Shown here piece after piece: positions 9,955-20,918 of a DNA stretch of 64,000 bases; the first letter of the stretch is position 1, and each line of letters opens with the position of its first letter. The stretch is from Zygaena filipendulae (lineage: Eukaryota; Arthropoda; Insecta; Lepidoptera; Zygaenidae). The stretch is taken from NCBI GenBank assembly GCA_907165275.2, contig OU015666.1:464001-528000 (forward strand), given 5' to 3'. The notes beneath the pieces are model-generated. The model worked only from the letters and a program-made list of their open reading frames with translations. It was not told where the DNA came from and made no database searches. A program made the position numbers and the translations under genes.

Positions 9955-10285
9955 AATGGGGATGTGGACTACTTTTGAAAATGAAAATTCTAATTAGTCC
10001 GTCAGTTAGAAAATAAAAAAACAATAAACACGTATTTTTTTATTTTTAAATAAATTTAAATATACAGAGATAAAGCGCATTAAAGTTTAGGGTGAGAGGG
10101 TCGTGACGTCACTAACCGCTAAAACCGCCATACAAACTGTCAGAATAGTGACGTCACGCGGAATTTCAACTCAATATATCGCCGTTATTTTTTGATTACG
10201 TAAAAAAAGAAAAAAATATGTGTCCAATATTTTTTAATAATCTACAAGACGGACTAAAAAATAAAAATTAGTCAACATGCCCATT
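9955..10285 (-). mobile_element. MITE family A, copy 3
   Basis: Reverse orientation to copies 1 and 2, with both ends present (AATGGGGATGTGGACTAC and TTAGTCAACATGCCCATT). It keeps two CGTGACGTCAC-type sites near 10102 and 10148. Confidence 0.88.
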
Positions 10286-10504
10286 CTTTCACGAAGAATT
10301 TATCTAAAAGCACTTTTTATTTATTTTTCCTCATAGAGGGAACGAGTGTATCAATTGGCCGTAATTTTTTTTTTACTTCAAGCAATGTAGGTACGTAGCT
10401 ATAAATTTTACATCGAAACCCCTTACTGCAATCGGGATTCTATTCCAAAATCTGTCATTCCTCTGAATTCTCAACATTCAAATTCGAACGCTTAAAAAAG
10501 CTTT

Positions 10505-10742
10505 ACCTAGGCTCAGACCAAATAAAAACTAAAGACGGAACGTCTAGAACAAAGAAGTGAAGCCGGTTGCATATGCATGTGGTCTCAGGAAAGTGCCACA
10601 ACGATTCCCAGGTATGGTGTCTTTTTCTTGTAAGTGTGTGCGTGTTTCTGTGCACGTGCACGGCGATGGTGTCTTTTTCCTGGCTTCAGTTGTTTGTTCT
10701 ACGCGTTCCGTCTTTAATTTTTATTTGGTCTGAGTACCTAGG
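10505..10742. mobile_element. Foldback element with 60-bp arms
   Basis: The left arm (ACCTAGGCTCAGACCAAATA) and right arm (TATTTGGTCTGAGTACCTAG) pair over about 60 bp with a few mismatches. The loop has the perfect palindrome GTGCACGTGCAC (10650-10661) and two copies of TGGTGTCTTTTTC. Single copy in this window; probably a MITE. Confidence 0.75.
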
Positions 10743-11787
10743 TAGGTGAGTATATTAAAGTCGAATATTTTTTGAAATAGTTCTACAAATAAGACAAGTA
10801 CACATTTTGTGGACTAAAAATTGTAATATAAGGTAAGATATTGGATTTCTAAGCTGAGATTGCTTAAAAAAAAAAAGAATTTGTAGCCCATGTCTGTACG
10901 TTCACCAGAACGCGGGTCATGCTTGACCACAGCACAACCAAAAGAACAATTTGCTTGTCGGGGCAGTTTAGTTCTATATTTTCCGGAACAGTTTCAAAGG
11001 AGCCGTTTTAAAATTACTTTAAGCAAAATTAAAGTTTGGCGCGTTCTTTTTTATTTTACTCGAGAACTATCTTGCCGATAAACGGCTGATGAAACTTTTG
11101 GGATATCCTAAATACTATAAATGCGAATGTGATTTTGTGGTGGTGTCTAAATTAATTTTTTTTCAAAACAAATTCGATTTTAGTAATAACTTTTGGATTA
11201 CTGTTTATGGCAATAGAAATCACACACACACAAACAATTTTGAATGAATTTTGAATTTTGAACACAAGTTGTGTTCAAAATCTGCCTATATCTAAGCATT
11301 AGCTAAGATCGTCTCAATCATCTACTGCAGATGTTTAGGGATCACCGAGCTGGATCACGATCACTGGCCCGCATATCAATCTCTGAATTTATCGCTAAAA
11401 ATGTAGTCTTAGAAACACGAAAGGAAACGAACTTTTCCCAACCCAAAGAGGACTATTCTCCCAAACACGCAGAAAGCATTTATAACTCAACTAATCGTCT
11501 CAAACTAGGAAAAATAACGTTTCAGGAACTCGTTCGGCGCAGCCCGAGGCGCTCAATGCTATCTGGGAGTGATGTATGTGACGGTTGACAAGGGACCCCC
11601 AAAGCACACACGGCCTTCGCTAAGTAAACTCCAGATGGCCGATATATCCCACGGTGTGACGTGAGCAAACATTCTGGAGTTGGACTTATCTGATCCGCGT
11701 TTTGGGGGTGTTACACTAGTAGAGGCGGAAACACACTAGTGTATCGTATCGTGTTGGGTCGCGACAGCAGCATATCGGTTTCATACA
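10743..11787. other. No gene seen; palindrome at 11256-11280
   Basis: Mostly unique sequence. A 25-bp palindrome TTTTGAACACAA-G-TTGTGTTCAAAA lies at 11256-11280. A Helitron-like head (CTATAAATGCGAATGTG) is at about 11114. An 85-codon frame at 11331-11588 has no recognisable family. Confidence 0.4.
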
Positions 11788-12024
11788 TGGATATAGATAA
11801 GCAATAGTGTGTTAACCCACACTGGAGAAATTTTGAGTATATCGTGTCTTAAAAGTTTAGCGCCATCTTGTGTCAACATTTTTTATGTTAAATATTTAGT
11901 TATGTATTTAAGCAATGTAATAAGGTAAACACATAATAAAAAAATGTTTCCTAACTCTCAATAAATCGTTCTGAATCAATAACTTAAGTTTGTGGGTTAA
12001 CATGTTATTGCTTATCTGCGTCCA
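11788..12024 (+). mobile_element. MITE family C (AGATAAGCAATA ends), copy 1
   Basis: The left end TGGATATAGATAAGCAATAG and the right end TATTGCTTATCTGCGTCCA form inverted repeats extending to GTTAACCCAC, about 33 bp. The second copy at 52807-53045 lies in the opposite orientation. Noncoding. Confidence 0.85.
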
Positions 12025-12030
12025 CATTTA

Positions 12031-12584
12031 TCTTATCTTATCTTATCTTAGTCAATGGGGTAGGCAAGTAAAGCCTCGGTACTTCGACCCTTGGGATCTT
12101 TTGTACCATCCCCATCCTATTCTCCTCTCTCTACTCCCTGAAAACCTCGGCGGCAAAGGCTAGCGTGCAGTGGAGGGGTAAGAGCCTAACGTCCTCTGGT
12201 TCTGGGTAGGCCGTCCCCAGAAGGTCCATACGTTTACGAGCCAAGGCATCGCACTCGCACATAAGATGTGCCATTGTTTCCACCTCTACGCCGCACTTCC
12301 TGCAGGATGAGTCGCTTGCGAGTTTCATTTTCGTGAGGTGTTCCTTTGTCCCGAAGTGACCTGTAAGCACACCAGTGATTAGGCGGGCCTGCAGATTGCG
12401 ACTTAAGAGAAGTATACTGCGTGATAGTTTCTCTTTGGTTTTGTCGCCGATAAAGCGTTTGGAATGCCTGAGGCCCGTAGTCGACGACCACTCCTGTGAG
12501 TGTCTTTTGCGGGCGTTTTCGCGTATTGCCTTTTTCACCGTGTTGACAGAGATCCCAACAAATGGCTCTGGTCCAATGAAGGAA
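12031..12584 (-). pseudogene. 5'-truncated LINE copy (end of ORF2 plus 3' tail)
   Basis: A short sibling of the large LINE at 26132-32453. It keeps the last roughly 150 codons of ORF2, including the cysteine/histidine cluster (CRKCGVEVETMAH), the 3' UTR and a TAAGA-repeat tail (plus strand TCTTATCTTATCTTATCTTA). It differs by a few substitutions and one extra codon. The flanks TGCGTCCACATTTA at 12017-12030 and 12585-12598 are a perfect 14-bp target duplication, so both ends are exact. 5' truncation is usual for target-primed reverse transcription. It inserted at the very end of the family C MITE. Confidence 0.93.
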
Positions 12585-12611
12585 TGCGTCCACATTTAGT
12601 ATTATTAAATA

Positions 12612-12810
12612 CTAGCTGTGCTCCGCGGTTTTACCCGCGGTAATTACGGAGTTCCCGTGGGAATTCCGGGATATAAAGTACCCTATGTCCTTCTCTGTAC
12701 CCCTGAAAACGTGCATTCCAAATTTCATCCAAATCCGTTCAGCCGTTTTTGCGTAATCGAGTAACAAACATCCAAACATCCACACTTTCACATTTATAAT
12801 ATTAGTAGGA
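12612..12810 (-). mobile_element. LEP1-type Helitron-like element
   Basis: Complete reverse copy: CTAGCTGTGCTCCGCGGTTT at the left and TTATAATATTAGTAGGA at the right. Standard interior with CCAAATCCGTTCAGCCG. Confidence 0.9.
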
Positions 12811-12995
12811 TATTGCCCCCATAGGCAGAACATAGTAGCCCTACTACATATTAAGATATTTTAGAACTCTGTATTACCTATGCTCACAATAAAACAATTT
12901 CATTTCATATCATTATGGTTAGAGACATAATTATTTGTATGTTGTGTCGTGTTGTCGACACGATACATAAGTATGTTTCCTCCTTAAATGGTACT
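12811..12995. other. No feature seen
   Basis: Short AT-rich spacer between a Helitron-like copy and a MITE; nothing recognisable. Confidence 0.4.
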
Positions 12996-13602
12996 GCCCC
13001 CTTAGTCAAGTTGACAATCTATGATCGTTAACGCTATAGAGGATAGGGTTGCCAACTTTTTTTGGAAAAAATATAGTATTTTTCCGAAAAAACGTGCAAA
13101 AATATAGTATTTTTGGGAAATGCAGGGGAAAAAAATTGTACAAAAATATTTTGTATTCCTTATGTATCAGGCAGCATTCATCCACATATTATTGCTAGTT
13201 TGACAGTTGACGTTTTGTTGCCGGGTATATGCGTTTCGTTCTGAAATTCCCCGTGCTGCGCTGCGGGTGATTTCCAGACCAGTCACAGCTGTTAATATAA
13301 AAAAGCGCGACAGTTGAATTAGGCATAAAAATATAGTATTTTTCGTACTATATTATACTCTATAGTCTATATACTATATATTATTTCTATAATATATAGT
13401 ACAATTGACTGAAATATAATACAATACTATATAATATAGTACGGGTGGCAACCCTAATAGAGAACCAAGGAAAATACTGTCACTGTCATGTCACATGGTC
13501 ACGGAAAATTGGACGATTTTACGTTGTCACGTGACATGACGAGACGTTTCTTAGTTTTGTTTATCGTTAACAATCATAGACTGTAAACATGACTAAGGGG
13601 GC
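12996..13602. mobile_element. MITE family D (GCCCCCTTAGTCA ends), interrupted
   Basis: The left end GCCCCCTTAGTCAAGTTGAC and right end (complement GCCCCCTTAGTCATGTTTAC) continue as inverted repeats through ATGATCGTTAACG, about 38 bp. A second, partial copy at 16186-16322 lacks the inner insertion. Confidence 0.82.
13044..13456. mobile_element. hAT-like MITE inserted in the family D MITE
   Basis: The terminal inverted repeats TAGGGTTGCCA / TGGCAACCCTA and the 8-bp flanks ATAGAGGA (13036-13043) and ATAGAGAA (13457-13464), 7 of 8 matching, fit a hAT-type insertion. The interior is built from repeated AAATATAGTATTTTT motifs. The related site at 16235 shows the empty target. Confidence 0.82.
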
Positions 13603-13889
13603 TATGATGCAAGAAATTGGCAGTATAGGTCTCAGTTGACGTATAGGTACTACGTTTTAAAAGACCGCTTCGTCGATTTAGAACTAGAAAATGGAGATTT
13701 CACTGACGAAATACTTTAAAGAATTTTTATTACAGATGATTTTTAGTGAAGACTTACTGAAGAAGTAGTAAGACACCGAAGAAGTTAATATTAGTAGAAG
13801 TAGTACCTATACCTATTCAATAAAGAGTGGAGACTATAAGCCGTATTATATTATCTGTGCTATAAGCCAAGGACTTTTGAACTAATCTA

Positions 13890-14150
13890 TACCTACATAC
13901 ATATAAATAAAATTCAAATGTCTGTTTGTAATTCCAAATTAACACGTTTTCACTAAATGCATACGAAAGTGTATACGGTACTTACATAAAAAAATCTATT
14001 TTTAACATTTTTCTCCTTGTAAAATCAGCCATCTGCCAGTGAAAGTCCCGTTAAAATCGGTCCAGTTGTTTCAGAGATAAGCCGGAACAAACAGACAGGC
14101 AGACGGAAAAAAACTAAAAAAAAAAGATTTTTAATGTAATTATAGGTAAG
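13890..14150 (+). repeat. Interspersed repeat with AGCCGGAACAAACAGACAG
   Basis: Contains TTAAAATCGGTCCAGTTGTT, TTCAGAGATAAGCCGGAACA and a run of CAGACAGG followed by an A-rich end. The wording is typical of widespread insect retroposon or Helitron-like repeats; class uncertain. Confidence 0.5.
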
Positions 14151-14492
14151 TACTGTATATCATAATATTCGTTTAGTGAAAAGCAGTTAACAGACACTTA
14201 TATTTCATTTATATAGGTAAGTATATATAAGACGTGAAATATACATGCAATATGATACCGATAAAACAATATAATATGTATATCCAATATAATATAAAAT
14301 AGGATAAATCTCAATCTAAGTATACCATTTGGAACCAGCTTAATAAATACTTACTCTGAAACAAGAAAATATACTCACAATCTATTTTGACGACCTTAGA
14401 GCTAGATAGATCAATTACCTTCGTCAATACCTAAACCACTTATTTGTATCTACATAAGATGTATGGTCTGCAAAATAGGTATGAGGATTATA

Positions 14493-14843
14493 CAACGTGT
14501 TAATGAACCAACTGAAAACCTGATAAAACCCATTTAAAAAAATAAACAGAAATATGATTAAAATATATCTTATGTCGAAAAAAAGTATATTTTAAAAGTT
14601 ATTCAACATTAGTTTGGAGGTGACCTATCTACGAAATTCCAAGCGCTACGCCCGCGCCTAACGGTTCGAACTTTTTTGCTGCGGGCGGCGTACGCGCCAA
14701 ATATTGCATTATAAATAATTTAGACATGGCCTAGTAAAAATGAAAAAATATAACCTATATTAAAACATAGAGCGATCGATTCGCTAGTTGATTCTGAGCA
14801 AATTACTTTCTAGTTTTCAGTTAATTACCTAATTAACACTTTG
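14493..14843 (+). mobile_element. MITE family B, copy 2
   Basis: Left end CAACGTGTTAATGAACCAAC is intact; the right end is decayed (TTAATTACCTAATTAACACT). The core GCTGCGGGCGGCGTACGCGC matches the other two copies. Confidence 0.85.
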
Positions 14844-15349
14844 AAGATCTGCGTCATGGAATTTGTCCATGATCTGCATGCATGGTATTATGTAGGTAAT
14901 AAGAAATCCCGAACAAATCAACTGATATTTTTTTTATCTTGACCTTATAATTAATTATGTATCTTAATTTCTTAACTACACGAGTTAATATGTATTACGA
15001 ATGGGAATGAGAGGTTTGTTTTGTTTGTTTGTTACGCTTTTACTACTAAATCGATCATGATGAAATTTAGCATACACGTTGTCAGAGTACATAATAGGAA
15101 CTAGGGTTTTTTATACCGAAATTCTCGCAGGAATTCCGGACCGCACTCGTATGAAGCAGGAAAGCTGGTCATCTCATAGATATTTTTTTTAAATTAATTT
15201 CATGAGCATAGCTGTTATGCACAATTACCATTCATGAAATAAAACATACGTATCTAAAGACAAATACAAACGCACCACCTTATACGCTAAAACCTAATAT
15301 ATTTGTTTGTTAATTTTTTTTTACTAACGTAAATAAAAGTGAACTAGTA
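14844..15349. other. No gene seen; degenerate Helitron-like body at about 15030-15175
   Basis: TGTTACGCTTTTACTACTAA to AATTCTCGCAGGAATTCCGG (15030-15140) is a worn LEP1-like copy without its terminal hairpin. The rest is AT-rich and unassigned. Confidence 0.4.
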
Positions 15350-15441
15350 AAGTGGCGAACTGAATGCCTTGCGGCATTCTCTAGCAGTTAACCACATACA
15401 GCCAACACACACACTCAAACACACACACACACACACACACA
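15350..15441 (-). repeat. LINE 3' tail fragment plus (CA)n microsatellite
   Basis: ATGCCTTGCGGCATTCTCT is the conserved 3' segment of the LINE family also at 28366-28610 and 60822-61262. A pure CA run lies at about 15418-15441. The 77-codon frame across it is low complexity and not a credible gene. Confidence 0.55.
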
Positions 15442-15690
15442 AAGTTACGATGACGACGAATATTACCGACGCGACTTCTGAGCTAATATATACCAACTTA
15501 TGTACCATGCTAGTACGTATCTTTTATGCCGACCATAGGAGGCGCCGGCACTTTAGCAAATTTACTCCGCAGCGGGTCTTGAAGAGTTGTTTTTTTAAGT
15601 AAAACGTTCCCCTTTGTTACTCCGGGGCTCGTCTGGCGGGATATCAATCATAAAGTCGTGTTTATGGATTGGAGAACAGAAACACTCGTA
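15442..15690. other. No feature seen
   Basis: Moderately GC-rich unique sequence with no supported gene or RNA. Confidence 0.35.
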
Positions 15691-16046
15691 TACAGGGTGT
15701 CAGTAAACCTCCGACATATCTGAAACTATGATATTCCCTACACCAGTACGAACATTTTAGACGTGGAAATTCAGCTGGGAAATCAACGGTTTCCAAGATA
15801 TTAAGCCTCAAAGTTTCGTAAATGTTGTTCTACTTATTGCATATTTTTGTACTTTAACACGTGACCAATATTTGTGACTTGGTAGTTATTGTGTGGGCAG
15901 TTATACTGTGCGCTGCAAATTTTTTTCTTTTTTTAACCTAAAAACAAAATTACCTTTCCCAAAAATATTTTTACTGCAGAATAACTTCAATTACTATTTT
16001 ATATGGATTCCGAGAGGTTATGTCGCCGGTCTTTTTACACCCTGTA
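15691..16046. mobile_element. MITE with TACAGGGTGT ends
   Basis: TACAGGGTGT at 15691 and ACACCCTGTA ending at 16046 are perfect inverted ends, 356 bp apart. The interior GTCAGTAAACCTCCGACATA is noncoding. The flanking TA on each side may be the target duplication. Confidence 0.65.
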
Positions 16047-16185
16047 TAGAGGGTGTTGTTGTAACCACACGACTCTATTTTGGTTGTGACACGGTGTTTT
16101 ATTTTTATTAAGGTTACGGTTGGTGACTTTAAAGAATCGCGGGCATTTTTGGTTCCCGCATAATTCTCATCCTCCATCACCAGCC

Positions 16186-16322
16186 TCCTTCGCCAAGTTG
16201 ACAATCTATGATCGTTTACGCTCGCGCTATAGAAAACTAAGGAACGTATCGTCATGTTACGTGGTCACGAAAAAATAAACTTTTAATTGGACGATTTTCT
16301 TACATTGATATTACAGTCTGTC
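16186..16322 (+). mobile_element. MITE family D, partial copy without insertion
   Basis: AAGTTGACAATCTATGATCG through GCTATAGAAAACTAAGGAAC to TTGGACGATTTT matches 13008-13520 with the hAT-like element removed. It supplies the pre-insertion state of that site. Confidence 0.75.
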
Positions 16323-16385
16323 GGTAAAATATCTTCAATATCTTTTTCACTGCTCTGAAAGTGCTTGTTTGTGCAGGATATAGGC

Positions 16386-16408
16386 TGCACAAAATCGAAT
16401 TTTGTGCA
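16386..16408. other. Perfect hairpin TGCACAAAAT-CGA-ATTTTGTGCA
   Basis: Ten-base arms with a 3-base loop. A similar TTTTGTGCACTTGTT occurs near 16736. No downstream gene is identified, so no role is assigned. The rest of 16047-16950 holds no gene I can support. Confidence 0.55.
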
Positions 16409-16950
16409 CAAGTGCGATAAAGTATCTATTTAAAAATGTATCTATATTAAGGCAAAGAAAATGAGCCATACAGCCAAACACAATAAGAAGTTCATAGATA
16501 GAAGTTGTTATTTTATAATATTTACTTTATTTGCCTTATGTGTTTTTTAAGACATAAATACTGTTAATATGCAAGGAAAAACAATTTCCTTTAGTATTCA
16601 AAACTATACTAATTTTACTTTGAATTTTAATTAAAGAAATGTTATGTTATACTACTGTTTTATTTCCTCGCAATCGAAGTGAAAAGCAGAGTTTATAACT
16701 CGTCCACAAAACCATTTTATAGGAATAGTTCGTTTTGTGCACTTGTTGTAAAATCTACTATTTCTGCCCTATAGACCTAAGATAAGTCTACTTTCTGATG
16801 ATAAACTCGATAATACCTACCCACAAAACCTTCCTTACTTTGCATGAATAAAATAATTTTTAATCGAGTAGCCAATACTTTTAATTGCTAAAAACGCGCC
16901 GGAGTTACCCAACTTCGACAATTAGACGGCGTTGCACGAGAGAAAAGAAA

Positions 16951-17000
16951 ACCGGCCAAGCACGACACGTGATCGCCGATAGTGGTTCCGTCGCACGAAG
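16951..17000 (+). repeat. Diverged CCGGCCAAG repeat head
   Basis: ACCGGCCAAGCACGACACGT followed by GTGGTTCCGTCGCACG is a worn relative of the 7147 and 17670 repeats. No tail is seen; 17001-17669 is otherwise unassigned. Confidence 0.4.
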
Positions 17001-17669
17001 TTCGTAGTATTTCAAAGTCTAACCCTGAAAAGGTGGTAATTATTGTTTAAAGTTCAATAAATTATGCAAACAAATAATTTCATACTATGATATATGAATG
17101 GAAAATATATGAGACAAAGTAATTAAATGAGTAATCCAGGTTATTTTCTTTTCATTAAGTAAATGCTTTTCCATAAAATCTTTTTTGATTTGCACTCTAG
17201 GTTTAAATTAATTGTAAAGATAATGTATCTTTATCTCTATTTCTATTTCTCTGGTCGCTTTCTCCTTTGTAGCAAATAATTAGCCACTTAATGAAGGTTG
17301 CCCAGCCTGGCGCTAACTATACCTACAATATAGGTACACCTATAACTTGACTCTGAAGTTTGCGAGGTACAAAGAAAAAGTTGTACTAAAGCTATTGAAG
17401 TGTGGCTCCAGTTTACCGGTCTATTATCAGAATGATGATTGAGAAATAGAGGGAGCAGTAAATACAAAACAAATGAGTACGCATAATAGTGAATTTTACT
17501 TTAACCCTTTGAACGCCATTGACGGATATATTCGTAAATACGGGTGGACATTTTTCAAGTACTCTCGCAAATAGTGCCCGGCGTGGGACGGCAAGTTTCA
17601 CTTTTGGAGTGTGGTGTTCAATGGGTTAAGTTAACAAGTAAATAGATAAATCTAAGTTGAAAATGAGAT

Positions 17670-17972
17670 AAAAAAAAGACGGCAAGTGCGAGTCGGACCC
17701 GCGCACCAAGTTTCGTACTATTATTATCTATAGAAACGGCGTTTGAAGTATCGGAGCCTCCTTAAATATTTATTACATTTTTTTTTGTATTTGTTGTTGC
17801 CTCTGCAACAGAAATATATTATCTGTGAAAATTTCAAATATCTAAATGTTAAGGTTCATGAGATGATGATGAGATGTCTGGTGACAGACAGACACAGACA
17901 GGCAGACGGACGGGCAGTGGAGTCTTAGTAATAGGGCCCCATTTTACCCTTTGGGTACGGAACCCTAAAAAG
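17670..17972 (+). repeat. Lepidopteran CCGGCCAAGTGCG repeat, complete
   Basis: From GACGGCAAGTGCGAGTCGGA through AACAGAAATATATTATCTGT and CAGTGGAGTCTTAGTAATAG to TTTGGGTACGGAACCCTAAA. It has both head and tail, about 300 bp. Noncoding. Confidence 0.8.
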
Positions 17973-18106
17973 GGATAAGTTTTGTAAAAACCAACAGATA
18001 AAAACAAACATAGCGTTTACCTGTCGATTGTGATAATATCTGCCCTGAAGGAGATCGATTTAGAAATAAAAAAAATTCTAGGAGGACCAAAGCCTCTAAG
18101 GATCTG

Positions 18107-18200
18107 AGTCAAAGTCAAATAATCAATTTTGGCCCATAATGTGGCTCTTTTTGACGTCAATAAAGTAACAGTTATTATGACAGCACCCATAAGATATCTA
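18107..18200 (-). repeat. LINE tail fragment (TTGACTTTGAC type)
   Basis: On the minus strand it reads TTATGGGTGCTGTCATAATA and ends ATTATTTGACTTTGAC. The same two blocks occur on the plus strand at 45963-46030. Tails of this wording are common at insect LINE 3' ends. Confidence 0.55.
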
Positions 18201-18450
18201 CCCTTCACAGCTTCCTAGTGCTATGGCTGAAGAGAAGAAGCTGCGCAACAAAATCTTCAGCAGCACGCTGTCAGTTTAAAGTTATAATATAATATTAGTG
18301 ATAACTCAATTTGCAAATTAATTATGTGAGAACAATAAAACGTAGGTAACCAACAATAGAATATACGGTACCGTTCAAGGTCAAGTCAAAGTTTTCGCCG
18401 TGAGTTAGAATCAACCTGAATTCAGTGTGAAACAGCACCTCTCGATCGCT

Positions 18451-18701
18451 CGGCTGCTCTACGGAAAAACTAAGCAATTGAATTTTTTTCGAAATGAGTT
18501 TTTTTTTATATTTTTGTCTCTTTTCACGCATAACGGAACTTGTTCCATACTAACAACCATCAAAAAAGCTTTAGTCTTAGAGAAATTAAAATTGAGAAAA
18601 ACGCTATGGAAGATTTGTTTGAAATTTAGCGGTTTCCGTTTTTTGCACGTCCTGTTAAATTTATTCAGTTGCAATTACTTTGTTTTTCCGTAGGGCAGCC
18701 G
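18451..18701. mobile_element. Possible MITE with CGGCTGCTCTACGGAAAAAC ends
   Basis: The right end, read in reverse, is CGGCTGCCCTACGGAAAAAC, one mismatch from the left end; pairing continues to AATTG, about 30 bp. It may be a single-copy remnant since no other copy is in the window. Confidence 0.6.
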
Positions 18702-20257
18702 CGCTTTATTGCTTTATCTGTTCTTGTTTAATGCTCTGAGTATCAAGTGTTGAAATTCATACTTGCGCTTAGTACAGGATGAAGTGTTGAAAACTTACCC
18801 AATTTACTTTCGTTTCAAACTTAACTTATTGTTTTATATTAGTTGAAGGCTGAAAGTTTTCGGCTCTCACTTTTGCACGCCTCAGTAGGCAACCCTTTTT
18901 CAGCAAACTTGCTAACGGTTACGGCTTAATTTTCTAGTTCTCTGACAATTAATTGGCTAAGTTGAGTTATATTAAAAGTCTTGTTGGCCATGCGTTATAA
19001 TATCGAAATATTCTTAAGAATGTGATTGACTTCTTCATCAGACATCAAAAGGATTTTATCAGTTCCAGAAATTGGTAGATTGTTGACTTTGTCACGTTGA
19101 CAATTAACTAAATAAAATTCCTTCTTTTTAATTATATAGTTTCCTGTATTTATAGTGTTCAGTTGATATACTTGCTGTGATGCGGACTAAAGAAAATGTC
19201 TTATGTCTAACATCGATTCGATAGGTAATCTCTTGATTGGACGCCCTAAAATTTGAGGTAGGTAGTTACTTAGAAAGGTGACTGCAGCTGTGTTAAAGTT
19301 TTTTTACTTTCTACAGTTGGTTCCACAGAACTAGTGCAGGATAGGAATGTTGAACAATTTCCCCTTAATATTTTATCTGAGAAGTATATTATAGTAAATT
19401 AAAAGATACGATTATTGGTGGCAGGGAGTTTAATATCTAGTTTTTACAAAAGCCCTCAATTTAAATCTCAAATTCTCTACTTTCTATGAAAAATATTCTT
19501 TAATATTCATTTCTAAAACGTTGTCTCCAAATTGTCTCCAATCCGACAATCGTTATGAACTTGGCAAGCACATAAATCATAATTACATTAATATTAATAA
19601 AGCTTCAATTACAAGAAAATTTCTGGCAATTAACAGAGAGAAAAAAGTTTATGGAAATGAGTTTGATTTTACGACTCGGACTTTTTGCACTGAGCAAATA
19701 ATCACTACGTTTTAAGATACTAATCGCTGAACCGATCTATGAAAGCATTTGGTGCCAACCATACCAATGTAATGTAAGACGCGGTCATAGAAATTTGGTT
19801 AAGTATTCCAAAGTTGGTAAAGAAGTTTGCGATTAAATCCATAGTAACTTTTGGTTCAAGGGAGTGTCGCTGGCCTGGTTGTCAGGTTGTCGTATTAGTC
19901 TTGCAAAGCCTCGGTCGAGTAATCGATGAGCGAAGAAAAAGAGGCCTGTATTGACGTCACAAGGATCCGCAAGCAGTCATTAATAAAAGCGGAACACCCA
20001 TTAGTTGTTGGTGGGCAACTGATTAATTGCGCAAGGTCACAGCGAGCCGGAGGGAAACTATAAATAAAAATATATATCCCAACGCTCGCGCGCCAGACCC
20101 CGGGGGAAATCACTAGCGTATGCGCTAATGCCTTTCAGCCTGACTAGTTCGGTCGGCGTGGGCCGGGAATTAATTTCAAATGCACCGCTTTTCATGATTC
20201 GCATCGGTATATATTTTCCCTTTTTTATGTTTTGTCAATCGAACGACGGTAAATTAA
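18702..20257. other. No gene seen; mainly unique sequence
   Basis: No repeat family seen elsewhere in the window and no supported exon. 19860-20190 is less AT-rich than its surroundings (GCGAGCCGGAGGGAAACT near 20042) and could be functional noncoding DNA, but that is only a composition argument. Confidence 0.4.
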
Positions 20258-20438
20258 TCCTGCTAATATTATAAATGTGTGTAATATTATAAGTGTGGAT
20301 GTTTGTTACTCAATCACGCAAAAACGGCTGAACGGATTTGGATGTAATTTGGCATGCACGTTGTCAGGGGTACAGAGAAGGACATAGGGTACTTTTTACT
20401 CCGAAATTACCGCGGGTGAAATCGCGGGGCACAGCTAG
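20258..20438 (+). mobile_element. LEP1-type Helitron-like element
   Basis: TCCTGCTAATATTATAAATG start, AAATCGCGGGGCACAGCTAG end. A small duplication of the 5' part (GTAATATTATAAGTGTGG) and a short deletion in the CCGCGGGAACTCC block are present. Confidence 0.9.
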
Positions 20439-20918
20439 TCTAAAATAATCAATAGATACCTACTAAAACCATGTAATGAAAAAGAAATGATTTGATTTTG
20501 TAAGATTGTTTGTGACGGATAAAGTCAAAAACTACTCAATTGATTTTAAATAATCTTGAGTGATATAGGGCACTCCGAACTTAACCGAAACACAAACACA
20601 AAATCCGAAATTAATTAAAAAATAAAATGAGAATTTGCAATATCTAAAAGAATAACAATAGTATTTTAACTATCGTTAAAACTTCAACGGAGCCAGAAAC
20701 CGCTCCGAAACAACATTCCCTCTGTAATAACATTAACAAGAACAATTTCGAAATAGTAAGCACGCTCGCTTGTTACCGGAATGCTGAGTTTGCTTCTATG
20801 ACCGATACATTTTGTACAATAGGTACAGCCAACAGTCGATATACACTCCCAAAAAAAAAAAACAAAAACACTTACACAAAAACAGTACGGTCTATTCAAC
20901 GTATTATAAGCATCACAG

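Noticed and set aside
12375..12599. 74-codon plus-strand frame
   Set aside because: Antisense shadow of the truncated LINE ORF2; the same shadow appears at 26489-26737 over the full-length copy.
15369..15602. 77-codon frame with His-Thr repeats
   Set aside because: Begins in a LINE-tail fragment and crosses a (CA)n microsatellite.
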